Source: Priapulus caudatus (taxonomy: Eukaryota > Priapulida > Priapulimorpha > Priapulimorphida > Priapulidae). Taken from it: a stretch of 41,182 bases of DNA. Shown here in pieces: positions 33,201-39,724 of the stretch. The notes beneath the pieces were generated by a model. That model was not told where the DNA came from, did no database searches, and saw only the letters and a list, made by a program, of their open reading frames with translations. Position numbers and translations under genes: made by a program. The stretch spans positions 1,488,490-1,529,671 of the forward strand of contig NW_014577074.1 of the NCBI RefSeq assembly GCF_000485595.1, given 5' to 3'. Positions within the stretch are counted from its first letter, which is position 1, and the number at the start of each line of letters is the position of its first letter.

Positions 33201-36200
33201 TGTTGACTGCCCTTATTGTAATGACTAATGAACGTTGCACGCTCAACCGCTACGCGCAGGGACAGGATGGATGGAGGTGGCGATGTAGCCTCGGCTCGAC
33301 AACTTCTCTCAATCTGTACGGCATAATTCGTTTTTTCACGGAAGCCATTTGCCTCTGAACAAGCTTGTTTTGGTCATCTACATGTGGGTTTGTGATTTCA
33401 CCCAAGTACAGATCATTCGCGAAGCGTATGTCGCTCCAACAACAATTATTGACTGGTGTAATTTCATGCGGGAAATTTGCGAGCAGTACATAGAGGACAA
33501 TCCACAAGAACGGGGAGCCCATCGTCGTTGAGATCGACGAGAGTAAATACTTTCATCGAAAGTATCATCGCGGTCAATGGCGAGAAGGGCATTGGGTTTT
33601 TGGTGCAGTAGAACGACATACTGGACGCAGCTGCCTTGTGGAGGTGCCCAACCGACGCCGTGACACTCTTCTCCCCATCATCCAATGCTGGATTTTACCA
33701 GGGAGCCGCATCATCTCCACGTGTTCTCGATCAGCTGCGTATGTATTGTCGGATCATCTGGATCAACGAAGTTCCGCTGGTGGACGATGACATCATGCAT
33801 GTAAATGTCAAGCAGGGCAATATCAGCGTATGCGGCCCAGCCATCTGACGTATGTGTGTGTGTGTGCGTGTGTGTAACACGGGTGTCTCGGGCTACTTTT
33901 TTCGGCGACCTTTGCAACTAAACTTGAAAATGTCGCGCGATCGCGCCCCGGCTAAAAGGCTGTTAAACAACTATAACTGTTCAGTTGTTGCTTTTTTTAA
34001 TCGGCCAATAAAATTTGTTGAGACGGGGCGTTTTTACGAGCCGGTCGGTAAAGGGGAAACAAGCAATATTTTACCTTAGGCTCCGTTTAGTTAGATAAAA
34101 AATAAACAATTTTTAAAATCGAAATACTTTATTACGTGGAAGTCAAAAACAACAACATAACACAACATGACATAACATGATCAAACTGACCCACGATCGA
34201 TCTCTCTCACCTCTCCCTCTCCCTCTCCCTCTCTCCCTCTATCTCTCACACTCTCATACTTACACAACATAAATCACACAAATACAAATGATCATTTTGC
34301 CGAACTTGTTGGGACCAACTCCCTGTCGCCATGAGAACTCCGCAAGATACGATGGGAACAATGCGACGGTGGTTCCGTGCTGACAACGTATCTTTCTTTT
34401 GGCCCGCACGCGTGCCGTGCTGCGGCGGCATTTCATTGATGTATGGGGAGGGGGGGGGCTGTGTTGGCAGACTATCCCTTCTCCTCTTACTCCTCCACCA
34501 GCTTCTCCCTTCTCCCCCTCCTCCACCAGCTCCCTTCTCCCCCTCCTCCACCAGCTCCCTTCTCCCCCTCTTCCTCCACCAGCTCCCTTCTCCCCCTCCT
34601 TCTCCCCTTCCTCCTTCTCCACTAGCTTCTCCCCTCCTCCTCTCCACCAGCTTCTCCCCCTCCTCCTTCTCCACCAGCTTCTCCCCTCCTCCTTCTCCAC
34701 CAGCTTCTCCCGGTGGAGAAGGAGGAAGGGGAGAAGTAGGAGGGGAGAAGCTGATGGAGAAGGAGGAAGGGGAGAATTCTGTCAATCCTGTCCCACAAAA
34801 CTCAATTTTGTGAACACAAAACTCAATTCTGTCAATCCTGTTCCACAAAACTCAATTTTGTCAGCTCATTTGCATATGTTTCGATTTTGTGGCCCAAATA
34901 TGGCACACGCATGTAAGAAGGGCTACCATTGGTCAGAAACTGGGCTGGAGAAATGGGTCACTCCATGGCGACAGGTGTAGCGCGAAATTTCTGACTTGCG
35001 AAATATCTGAGATAGCCCCGCCCCCGCGCCTATGCGCACGCGCACTTCGCGTGCGTCCCGACCCGACCAATCACAGCTCGTCTTTGTGTGCGAAATTTAT
35101 GACCTGCGAAATATATGATATAGGATGCGTATGCGCATGCGCACTTCGCATATATGCTCAAATATGGCGATTTCCACTTCAGCTAAGACACCAGCTGGTG
35201 GAGAAGGAGGAAGGGGAGAAGCTGAACACAAAACTCAAACAAAATTGAGTTTTGTGGGACAGGATTGACAGAATTGAGTTTTGTGTTACAAAATCGAGTT
35301 TTGTGGGACAGGATTGACAGTGTTTTGTGTTCACAAAATTGAGTTTTGTCCACAAAATTGACTTTTGTGAGACAGAATTGAATTTTGTGCACAAAAGTGA
35401 GTTTTGTGTTCACAAAATTGAGTTTTGTGAGACAGAATTGAGTTTTGTGCACAAAAGTGAGTTTTGTGAGACAGAATTGAGTTTTGTTAGACAAAATTGA
35501 GTTTTGTCCCACAAAACTCATTTTTGTCAAGTTTATAGGTACAAAAATGGATTTTGTTGACAAAATTGAGCCATGTCCTACTTGGCGCCCCGTACGTATG
35601 CTCCCCTATGGGACGAAGTTGGTTAAGTAATTCTTACAACCATTAAAAATTCTATAAAACCTTCAAAGGAAAGCGATTAGTTGCGTTGAAACAATCACAA
35701 AGTTTACTGCGCAACTGTCTGCCATGATAATTACCTGATATGTGCCGATGTGGCGCGAAAGCTTTTATATATTTGGCTGCAAAGCTTGGTAAAGCTGCTA
35801 CATACGCCGCTATCGAGTGCGAAAGCACCTTCCCATGTAACTGTGTAAGGCGTGAGTCAACGTTTACGATCTCTATATGATATTACCACCTGCACTTACC
35901 TGTGTTTGTTGTGACACATACAATGTGTACCTCAGATATATATTACTGCAGATAACGGTGTCCATGATACACCGGCAAAGCCACCAACACTATATCTACG
36001 CATGCAAATTGAGATGTTGTCAATTGACATTCGTTTTAAATTCAGCGGCCTAGCTCACTCACTTACAACCGTTTCGTTATGTTCTTTATACAATAACCTG
36101 TTCCTGATATCAGACGTGGTTTGTTCGAGAATAATGCAATTATAGAAATGATGTGCAGTTCTGAGAAGGAGATTATCTAATTGTACCCGGAGGACTTAAA

Positions 36201-36680
36201 AAGAGTGTCTTGTCGAGCTCTGATGACTTGATACAGTAAATTGCCAAGCCCACAACAGAATCTTTCAACATCGACTTACAGCAGCTGAGAAGTTCGTTGT
36301 CTTATTCAGCTAGTAACCGCAACCGCAACGAACCGCTAGTATAAGCAACCGCAACGAACGTGGCCAGACGTGGCTGTCTGAAGGCAGCCAAATATCTTTT
36401 GCACGCAAACATTTGTACTTGCGAATATGATATATGTATATATCAGGAGTACGTGACGTGGAGCATATATTAGACTGTATGACGCCCACCTCTGAATGTT
36501 TATTCGGATCCACATGCAAAATTGTATCTATATAGAGAGGTAAAAGGTCAAAAATAGTATATATGTACTTTTTCGATAATGGTATTTAATTAGATATAGT
36601 CCTACGTTTAACGTGATGTATGTAGGACAGGGTTGGCGTTGCGTGCCTGTGTTCCTGTCTATCTGTCTCTCTCTCTCTCG

Positions 36681-36736
<56 letters not shown>

Positions 36737-39138
36737 GTGCGTGCGTGCGTGCGCGCGCGCGCCTGTGTGTGCGTCTGTGTGCGTCTGTTTGTCTGTATAT
36801 CTGTCTGTGTGCGTGTGTGCGCGCATTCGTGCGTACGTGTGACTGTGCGTGCGTGTGTCGTACACCGTGCGTGTCTGTTACATGTGGGAACTCGATATCC
36901 AATCTTGTTAATCTGTGTCATGTCCCATTATTCACGGTGCAGTTATTTCGTTATTCTATTAAATATGTAGGTATATAATGTATTAAATATATAAATATCT
37001 ATCTAGTTTGAGATAAGATCAATTCTATTCAGAAGATGTGCAACATTTTATCTAGAAATCTTTAGAAAGTAATCGTAAAATAACCATAATTAATAACCTT
37101 AAAGTAAATGTAATAATTATTAAGACAATATTATCCCTTCAGGATAGTTCTATCCTTCACTGTGTTTATCATTTTGTTTATCAGCTTATTCCCTGAAACC
37201 TGTCTTCTCCGTATTTCACAGAAAGTTAGTTAAAGAAGAGTTAAAGAAAGTGCAGTTATATAATTTGGCATCCTTCAGGAATTCCTTCAGGTTATGGTTC
37301 TGTTCTTTAGAAAATATAATATGTTTTTAGTTATTTTGTAGCGCTCGGCTATTGAAAATAATGTTAATCTGTTGAAATAATTAATTTAGGCAAAATCCAA
37401 GTGAAATGCTTCAGTTTTGAATTCGTAGAGTATATAAATAGACACTAAATATTTAGTATAAAACAATTAAATGTAACTATTATTTAAACATTTTTACAGA
37501 CAGGTTGTATGTGTTTTTCTTGTTTGATTTTTTACGTGCCTTGTAAGTAATTGTTAGTGTCTCTACTCTCTAGGTAAAAGCTATTCAGCTGATAAAAGAT
37601 TCGGTGTGTTAATTGACATCAGCATTATGCCATGACATTAGTAATATTATTAATAAGTGCTCATCAGTAATTACGCTTAAAAGTCATGTGTATGCATGTA
37701 TGCTATTTCAGTTTGTTTAAAAAACGTCCTTACAGCTAATGCAAAAAACACCACTTTACACCATTTGCGCTGAGTAGCGACTTACAAGTACTAGCAGGAG
37801 CGTATAATGACAAATATTTGTCATTATATACGCTCCTGGTACTAGTAGTACTAGTACTGAGTAGCTGAGCGCCGCCTACAAGCTATTACAATAACTTTCA
37901 GTCTTTCAAAACCCTAAAAATGAATTGTAAACCGATTCTTATAAATAAACGACCAACCACTAAATCACGTAATCCCCAACTCCCAGTCCCACAGCACCTA
38001 CTACCCGATGTAAGAACGTTAACCTAATCTATTACATCTATGAGTGGCAGCCTACACTTTACGTGCGATCTCGTTCGCTCTCCCACCCCGTCATTATACG
38101 TTTCATATGAAGTGTACGTGCGCGCATTGATTGCACCCTCATCGGAGGCGTACCCTCAACAGTCATCAGTGTGCACTGCGGTGCCCCGGTGCGGGTCGTT
38201 GCTGTCCACCCAGCCAGCTGTCTCTCGTTCATCATGTAAAGCCGTGAGCTACTTTACACCGGCCGCAGCAGACAGCACGAAGCCATAATATTGGATTTTT
38301 TTACCCCGAGATTAAATGCAGCCACTATCTTCAGTGGGTGTGTCGCTAATCTTTGTGCTGAAAGAAGGGTCTATGGTATTGTATATAGTGGCTCCTTGTA
38401 CTCAACGTTGCCGGTTGCAGGTCTTTTCGTTAAATCCCACATTTACTATACAGGGATATATGTATGTATATTTATTTACATACGCGCACGCACGCACGCG
38501 CACGCACGCATGCATGCACGCACGCACGCACGCACACATGCACACACGCACACACATATACACATATATACATATACACATATACACATATACACATATA
38601 TAGACAATAGGTAGTAAGTAGAATAAAGGGGATGTTGATTTATCTGTCATCAATAAAAATATTTTAAATATAAAGCAAGATTAAATGAAATTATGTATAT
38701 TTATTTCAAAAAACGTTTTGAAATAAATATACATCAGTTAAAGGGACCGAGTCTTACTATTAGCGTGTTAGGAGGATGAGGGTCAATTTAACTATTCAAA
38801 CTAGTTGTACAGTGAGATTGTATTACACGTGGCACCATCGTTTCACAACCTGCGAAGCTCTAACGCTAAACTATCTCCTAAACCTACTCTCGTGTCTTCG
38901 ACAGAAATGGCCATCGACTGGTCCGACCACGCGCTCTGGTGGCCGTCGCGGAACATGTGGCTGTCTCGGACGCGCACGACGCTCGACCAGTACGGCGTGC
39001 AGGCGGACACGCACCTCGAGTTCACGCCAATGCACAAGCTCCTCCGCGTGCAGCTGCCCGACCTGCAGTACCTCGAGATGCGCGTCGACTTCTCCGTGCG
39101 AGTCTTCACGACCGTCGTGCAGATCTGCAAGCAGTACG
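20205..39138 (+). CDS. FERMT: Kindlin (FERMT family), first two coding exons; 3' part beyond the window
   Basis: Join of 20205-20343 and 38905-39138 gives 124 codons plus one base; both donors leave phase 1. Kindlins bind the cytoplasmic tail of beta integrins through their FERM domain and, with talin, activate integrins at focal adhesions. The segment covers the F0 ubiquitin-like subdomain and the start of F1. Exon 1 reads [33 protein letters not shown]. Exon 2 reads [33 protein letters not shown], then [20 protein letters not shown] and ICKQYG. The DWSDHALWW motif is a kindlin hallmark. The split codon G|AA joins VEEL to MAIDWSDH exactly as in other kindlins. The rest of FERM and the PH insert must lie to the right. 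Metazoan-type gene; no paralogue can be assigned. Confidence 0.93.
20344..21565. other. Start of kindlin intron 1, no feature recognised
   Basis: AT-rich intron sequence. Open frames at 20463-20744 and 21157-21375 have no recognisable domain. Confidence 0.5.
21566..21618. repeat. ATCAGGAGT-family palindrome (variant ATCAGGGGT)
   Basis: AATATCAGGGGTTAATAAT, then GACAAATTTGTA, then the inverse complement ATTATTAACCCTGATA. The two arms share the same A-to-G change, so they have been kept complementary. Confidence 0.88.
21619..24127. other. Kindlin intron sequence without recognised genes
   Basis: About 2.5 kb of mostly unique-looking DNA. The longest open frames (101 codons, 23551-23856 minus; 80 codons, 22391-22633 plus) show no domain. 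Confidence 0.45.
24128..24371. repeat. (AC)n / (GCAC)n compound array
   Basis: Two long (CGCA)n blocks of about 70 bp are separated and flanked by (AC)n, ending in GCGCGCACGCGCGC. It is the longest alternating purine-pyrimidine tract in the window (about 240 bp). Open frames of 97-134 codons here are artefacts. Confidence 0.97.
24409..24443. repeat. Short stem-loop (ATTACCTCC / GGAGGTAAT)
   Basis: TTACCTCC and GGAGGTAA flank a GC-rich loop that contains a second small inverted word pair (CAAC/GTTG). Confidence 0.7.
24479..24680. repeat. 29-bp tandem repeat bracketed by a direct duplication
   Basis: Three 29-bp units (CAGCAGCAGCTCGCCTTAGG plus GCGTCCAGT) start at 24542, 24571 and 24600. They are bracketed by two copies of GCCAGCAGCGAGCCAGCTGT (24479 and 24637), each followed shortly by TGTTACACGC. 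The whole block looks like a local duplication product. Confidence 0.9.
24788..24830. repeat. ATCAGGAGT-family palindrome, imperfect
   Basis: AATCAGGAGACGAAC is followed by TTTGTCTCATTAACTCCTGA, so the right arm is intact while the left arm has lost the TTAAT segment. Confidence 0.75.
24831..25798. other. Kindlin intron sequence, no gene recognised
   Basis: Contains a local cluster of repeated GTTGCGCGG and TTTTCGCGG words at 25485-25570, probably a degenerate short tandem repeat. No coding signal. Confidence 0.45.
25799..25832. repeat. (CCCCCA)n microsatellite
   Basis: Five to six CACCCC units. The complementary strand has G-quadruplex potential. Confidence 0.95.
25833..26656. other. Kindlin intron sequence, no gene recognised
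   Basis: Overlapping frames on both strands at 25665-26236 show no domain. Nothing else recognised. Confidence 0.45.
26657..27372. repeat. Inverted (head-to-head) minisatellite built on CGCTGGACTT
   Basis: The left arm (26657-26911) has units reading GGGGCATGTTCGCTTCG, CGCTGGACTTCGCTGGACTT, then GAGCAAGCAAAATTGAGACT. The right arm (26912-27372) contains the same units in the opposite orientation, about six of them. Unit length is about 65-78 bp. The symmetric layout would make a long hairpin in any transcript crossing it. Open frames of up to 175 codons on both strands are by-products. Confidence 0.9.
27395..27500. repeat. C-run tandem repeat (ACCCCCC alternating with TATATC)
   Basis: Three to four units of about 35 bp alternate AT-rich TATATC/TATCT words with runs of five to seven C. 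Confidence 0.75.
27501..29189. other. Kindlin intron sequence, no gene recognised
   Basis: A 67-codon plus-strand frame (27725-27928) has a Leu-rich hydrophobic stretch but no other support. An 86-codon frame at 28969-29229 enters the duplicated segment. No RNA recognised. Confidence 0.4.
29190..30293. repeat. Duplicated segment, copy A (ends at the assembly gap)
   Basis: Nearly identical, in direct orientation, to 35595-36735. The offset is about 6401 bp at 29282 and about 6434 bp at 30181, so copy B is 33 bp longer through a few indels (for example a GTTTAC insertion and an extra AACCGCAACG-type repeat), with scattered substitutions. Copy A runs into a (CT)n tract (30237-30293) and is cut by Ns. 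It contains an ATCAGGAGT word at 30008. No coding potential recognised. Confidence 0.93.
30294..30303. other. Assembly gap of ten Ns
   Basis: Ten consecutive N directly after a (CT)n tract. The true distance across the gap is unknown. Confidence 1.
30304..30749. other. C-rich, G-poor single-copy-looking stretch
   Basis: The plus strand is strongly depleted in G and rich in C and A from the gap to about 30720. A 67-codon plus-strand frame (30515-30718) is Thr/Pro-rich with no domain and may simply reflect the skew. Confidence 0.5.
30750..30865. repeat. Hairpin with about 45-bp arms (GCGGCAACTGTACGCGGGCT)
   Basis: The arm CTATAGCCTTGCGGCAACTG at 30750 is mirrored by AGTTGCCGCAGGAGCTATAG ending at 30865, with a loop of about 26 bp around ATGCATGCATG. 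A third, related copy lies at 33113-33150 in the orientation of the right arm, so this motif also brackets the whole 30.75-33.15 kb cluster. Confidence 0.88.
30889..31274. mobile_element. Inverted-repeat element with about 50-bp ends (ACATGCGTCTAAACAGAGG)
   Basis: The left end ACATGCGTCTAAACAGAGG, CTCCGACCTGTGATTGGAGG, ATAAAAAT is matched in inverse at 31213-31274. The right copy has a small insertion. The interior includes subterminal CTATGACCGGT words (30974 and 31181) and a local duplication of TTAGCCTTAATTTT. No coding capacity. Confidence 0.82.
31273..31600 (-). mobile_element. Probable 3' end of a non-LTR (LINE-type) retrotransposon
   Basis: On the minus strand the sequence reads GAATTCATGCAATAAAGATT followed by (TAA)n at 31310-31273, i.e. 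a poly(A) signal and a TAA-repeat tail as in several invertebrate LINE clades. The upstream roughly 250 bp look like a 3' UTR and contain a TTTTTTCTTC(G/A)TGTTGT repeat. No reverse transcriptase is present, so it is a 5'-truncated copy. The clade is not assignable. Confidence 0.45.
31632..31764. repeat. Hairpin with about 50-bp arms (CCCCCAATGCGAGCACCGAA)
   Basis: GAGTAGGCCCACAGGCACCT, then CCCCCAATGCGAGCACCGAAGGTGTG, is mirrored at 31704-31760 around a short CACCGAAGGTCT centre. The left arm carries an extra CACGA. Unstable as DNA and able to form a long RNA hairpin. Confidence 0.9.
31799..33010. mobile_element. Foldback element with roughly 300-bp inverted arms
   Basis: Left arm pieces 31802-31885 and 31998-32192 match the inverse complement of 32722-32918 and 32919-33004. 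Shared words include ACTTTTAGTAAGT, AGTCTCATTGACTTTGAAT, TTGACCGCTCTTT and TCTTTGGCGCCATCTCGCG. A 112-bp segment (31886-31997) is present only in the left arm. The AT-rich centre holds a direct duplication of about 107 bp (32266-32372 and 32551-32657), each copy with ACTCCT(A/G)ATATCACCAGGAGT. No transposase in the element. Confidence 0.85.
33113..33150. repeat. Third copy of the GCGGCAACTGTACGCGGGCT motif
   Basis: AGCTCTAGTACTATAGCCCG then CTGCCGCAA resembles 30808-30855 in direct orientation and 30757-30795 in inverse. It ends exactly where the Merlin-like coding relic begins. Confidence 0.75.
33148..33718 (+). pseudogene. Merlin/IS1595-type DDE transposase, N-terminal and first catalytic part (frameshifted)
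   Basis: Translated pieces in order: [20 protein letters not shown] with a zinc-ribbon CPYC (33208-33219); DGWRWRC at about 33268; [20 protein letters not shown] and the helical DNA-binding part ending in IEDNPQE; then, after a one-base frameshift at about 33511, [17 protein letters not shown] with the first catalytic Asp (33536-33538), [27 protein letters not shown] and PGSRIIS. The stretch needs at least three frame changes, so it is dead. The plus-strand similarity stops abruptly at IIS; the next expected segment is on the other strand (33713-33846). Family: Merlin transposons, eukaryotic relatives of IS1595/ISXO2 transposases. Confidence 0.88.
33713..33846 (-). pseudogene. Inverted C-terminal catalytic segment of the same Merlin-type transposase
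   Basis: Read on the minus strand this segment gives [11 protein letters not shown], then [20 protein letters not shown], i.e. the second catalytic Asp (SDGWAAY) and the IExxW region that should follow IIS of the plus-strand part. It therefore lies in reverse orientation directly after its own N-terminal part, with the left breakpoint at 33713-33719 and the right one at about 33846, beside a (TG)n tract. The remaining C-terminus was not found further right. Confidence 0.85.
33847..34199. other. Flank of the Merlin relic
   Basis: Begins with a (TG)n tract (33851-33876). A plus-strand frame to 34079 has no recognisable domain. AATAAA occurs at about 34099 but cannot be tied to a transcript. 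Confidence 0.4.
34200..34252. repeat. (CTCCCT)n pyrimidine microsatellite
   Basis: Repeated CTCCCT and CTCT words. Confidence 0.9.
34480..34777. repeat. Pyrimidine minisatellite with inverted purine partner
   Basis: Units of TCTCCACCAGCTTCTCCC type (about 20-27 bp) fill 34480-34710. The sequence then flips to the complement, GGAGAAGGAGGAAGGGGAG (34711-34777). The flip at TCTCCCGGTGGAGA marks the centre of a foldback. Open frames of 146-200 codons on both strands are Pro/Ser- or Gly/Glu-rich artefacts. Confidence 0.92.
34782..34870. repeat. ACAAAACTCAATTTTGT repeat, left block
   Basis: Units of CACAAAACTCAATTTTGTG alternate with TCTGTCAATCCTGT(C/T)CC. The unit is itself nearly palindromic. 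The reverse-orientation block at 35225-35580 completes a larger inverted arrangement. Confidence 0.9.
34921..35145. promoter_or_regulatory. Promoter-like cluster: two NRF-1-type sites, GC box and CCAAT words
   Basis: TGCGCACGCGCA (35033-35044) and TGCGCATGCGCA (35132-35143) both fit the NRF-1 consensus YGCGCAYGCGCR. CCCCGCCCCC lies at 35015-35024, CCAAT at 35067-35071 and its inverse ATTGG at 34928-34932. The segment CGAAATTT(C/A)TGAC(T/C)TGCG is tandemly duplicated 108 bp apart (34983 and 35091). It sits inside an inverted repeat within the kindlin intron, so it may be the promoter of a mobile element or an alternative promoter. No TATA box was noted. Confidence 0.35.
35195..35580. repeat. 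ACAAAACTCAATTTTGT repeat, right (inverted) block
   Basis: Begins with GGTGGAGAAGGAGGAAGGGG (partner of the 34.7-kb block), then about twelve units of GAATTGAGTTTTGTG and ACAAAATTGAGTTTTGT with GACAGGATTGACAG spacers. Together with 34782-34870 it brackets the promoter-like cluster. Confidence 0.9.
35595..36735. repeat. Duplicated segment, copy B
   Basis: Direct-orientation near-identical copy of 29190-30293, complete through the (CT)n tract (36665-36735) and continuing into (GCGT)n where copy A is cut by the gap. Small indels distinguish the copies (for example AACCGCAACG-type duplication near 36315). No gene recognised. Confidence 0.93.
36736..36870. repeat. (GCGT)n / (GTCT)n compound microsatellite
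   Basis: GCGTGCGTGCGTGC passes through GCGCGCGC into GTGTGCGTCTGT and CTGTCTGT words, then irregular GTGCGT. Frames across it are artefacts. Confidence 0.93.
36871..37786. other. AT-rich kindlin intron sequence
   Basis: No gene or element recognised in about 0.9 kb of strongly AT-rich DNA. Confidence 0.5.
37787..37843. repeat. Near-perfect palindrome related to the ATCAGGAGT family
   Basis: AGTACTAGCAGGAGCG, TATAATGACAAAT, then ATTTGTCATTATATACGCTC and CTGGTACT. Arms of about 28 bp with no loop, one 2-bp insertion and minor mismatches. It shares the AGGAG...ATGACAAAT...ATTTGTCAT...CTCCT skeleton with the other members. Confidence 0.88.
37844..38477. other. Kindlin intron sequence, no gene recognised
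   Basis: Open frames at 38040-38288 and 38291-38614 have no recognisable domain and run into a microsatellite. Confidence 0.4.
38478..38604. repeat. (GCAC)n-(CA)n-(TATACACA)n compound microsatellite
   Basis: CGCACGCACGCGCACG with ATGCATGC interruptions, then CACACA and ATACACAT octamer-like units. Confidence 0.95.
38693..38734. repeat. Perfect stem-loop, 19-bp arms and AACG loop
   Basis: ATGTATATTTATTTCAAAA (38693-38711), loop AACG, then the exact inverse complement (38716-38734). It lies 170 bp upstream of kindlin exon 2 within the intron. Confidence 0.93.
38860..38904 (+). promoter_or_regulatory. Branch-point candidate and 3' splice site of kindlin intron 1
   Basis: CTAAC at 38860-38864, then a pyrimidine-biased stretch (CTATCTCCTAAACC, TACTCTCGTGTCTTC) and the acceptor ACAG ending at 38904. 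The reading phase across the junction with 20343 confirms this acceptor. Confidence 0.7.
38905..39138 (+). CDS. FERMT: Kindlin coding exon 2 (F0 domain and start of F1)
   Basis: Starts after ACAG with AA completing the split Glu codon. Encodes [20 protein letters not shown] through [20 protein letters not shown] to ICKQYG and leaves in phase 1 at donor GTGCGT (39139). Third codon positions are almost entirely G or C. Without splicing the frame would stop in the repeat at 39147-39149, so the donor is required. Confidence 0.93.
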
Positions 39139-39724
39139 GTGCGTACTAGCGCGACGCTGACGCAGCAGCTAGGTGCGTACTAGCGCGACGCTGACGCAGC
39201 AGCTAGGTGCTTACTAGGCGACGCTGACGCAAGCAGCTAGGTTGGCGTACCTGGCGGAACGCTAGACGCAGCAGCTAGGTCGCGTACTAAGGCCGACGCT
39301 GACGCAGCGGCAGCAGGTTGCTACTAAGCACGACACTGAGCGGCAGCAGGCTAGGTGCGTACTAGCGCGCGACGCGAGAGCAGCAGCTAAGTGCTAACTT
39401 AGCGCGACGCTGACGGCAGCGAGCTAGGTCATACTCAGCGCGACGCTGACGCAGCAGGCAGCTACGTGCGTACCTAGCACGACACTGCCAGCATGCTAGG
39501 TGCGTACTAAGTCGCGACAGCTGACGCAGCAGCGGTAGGTGCCGTTACTAGGTGACGCTGACGCACAGCTGGCGTGCGTACTAGCGGGACCGCTGACCGC
39601 AGAGCAAGCAGCAGCTAGTGGTACTAAGCGCGACGCCGAGGCAGGCGCAAGGCTCGGTGCGTACTAGCGCGACGCTGACCGCAGCAGCTGGTGTGCGTAC
39701 TAGCGCGCGACGCTGACGCAGGCG
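39139..39724. repeat. 34-bp minisatellite beginning at the kindlin splice donor
   Basis: The unit GTGCGTACTAGCGCGACGCT then GACGCAGCAGCTAG starts at 39139, 39173 and 39207 exactly and continues for about 17 units with many small indels. The first base of the first unit is the first intron base after exon 2, and each unit repeats the donor-like AG|GTGCGTAC. Confidence 0.93.

Noticed and set aside
33852-34079. 75-codon plus-strand frame after the Merlin relic as its missing C-terminus
   Set aside because: It contains none of the expected catalytic or helical motifs; the catalytic C-terminal segment was found on the minus strand instead.
34246-34980. Gly/Glu-rich and Pro/Ser-rich frames of 146-200 codons
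   Set aside because: They translate the CTCCACCAG minisatellite and its complement.
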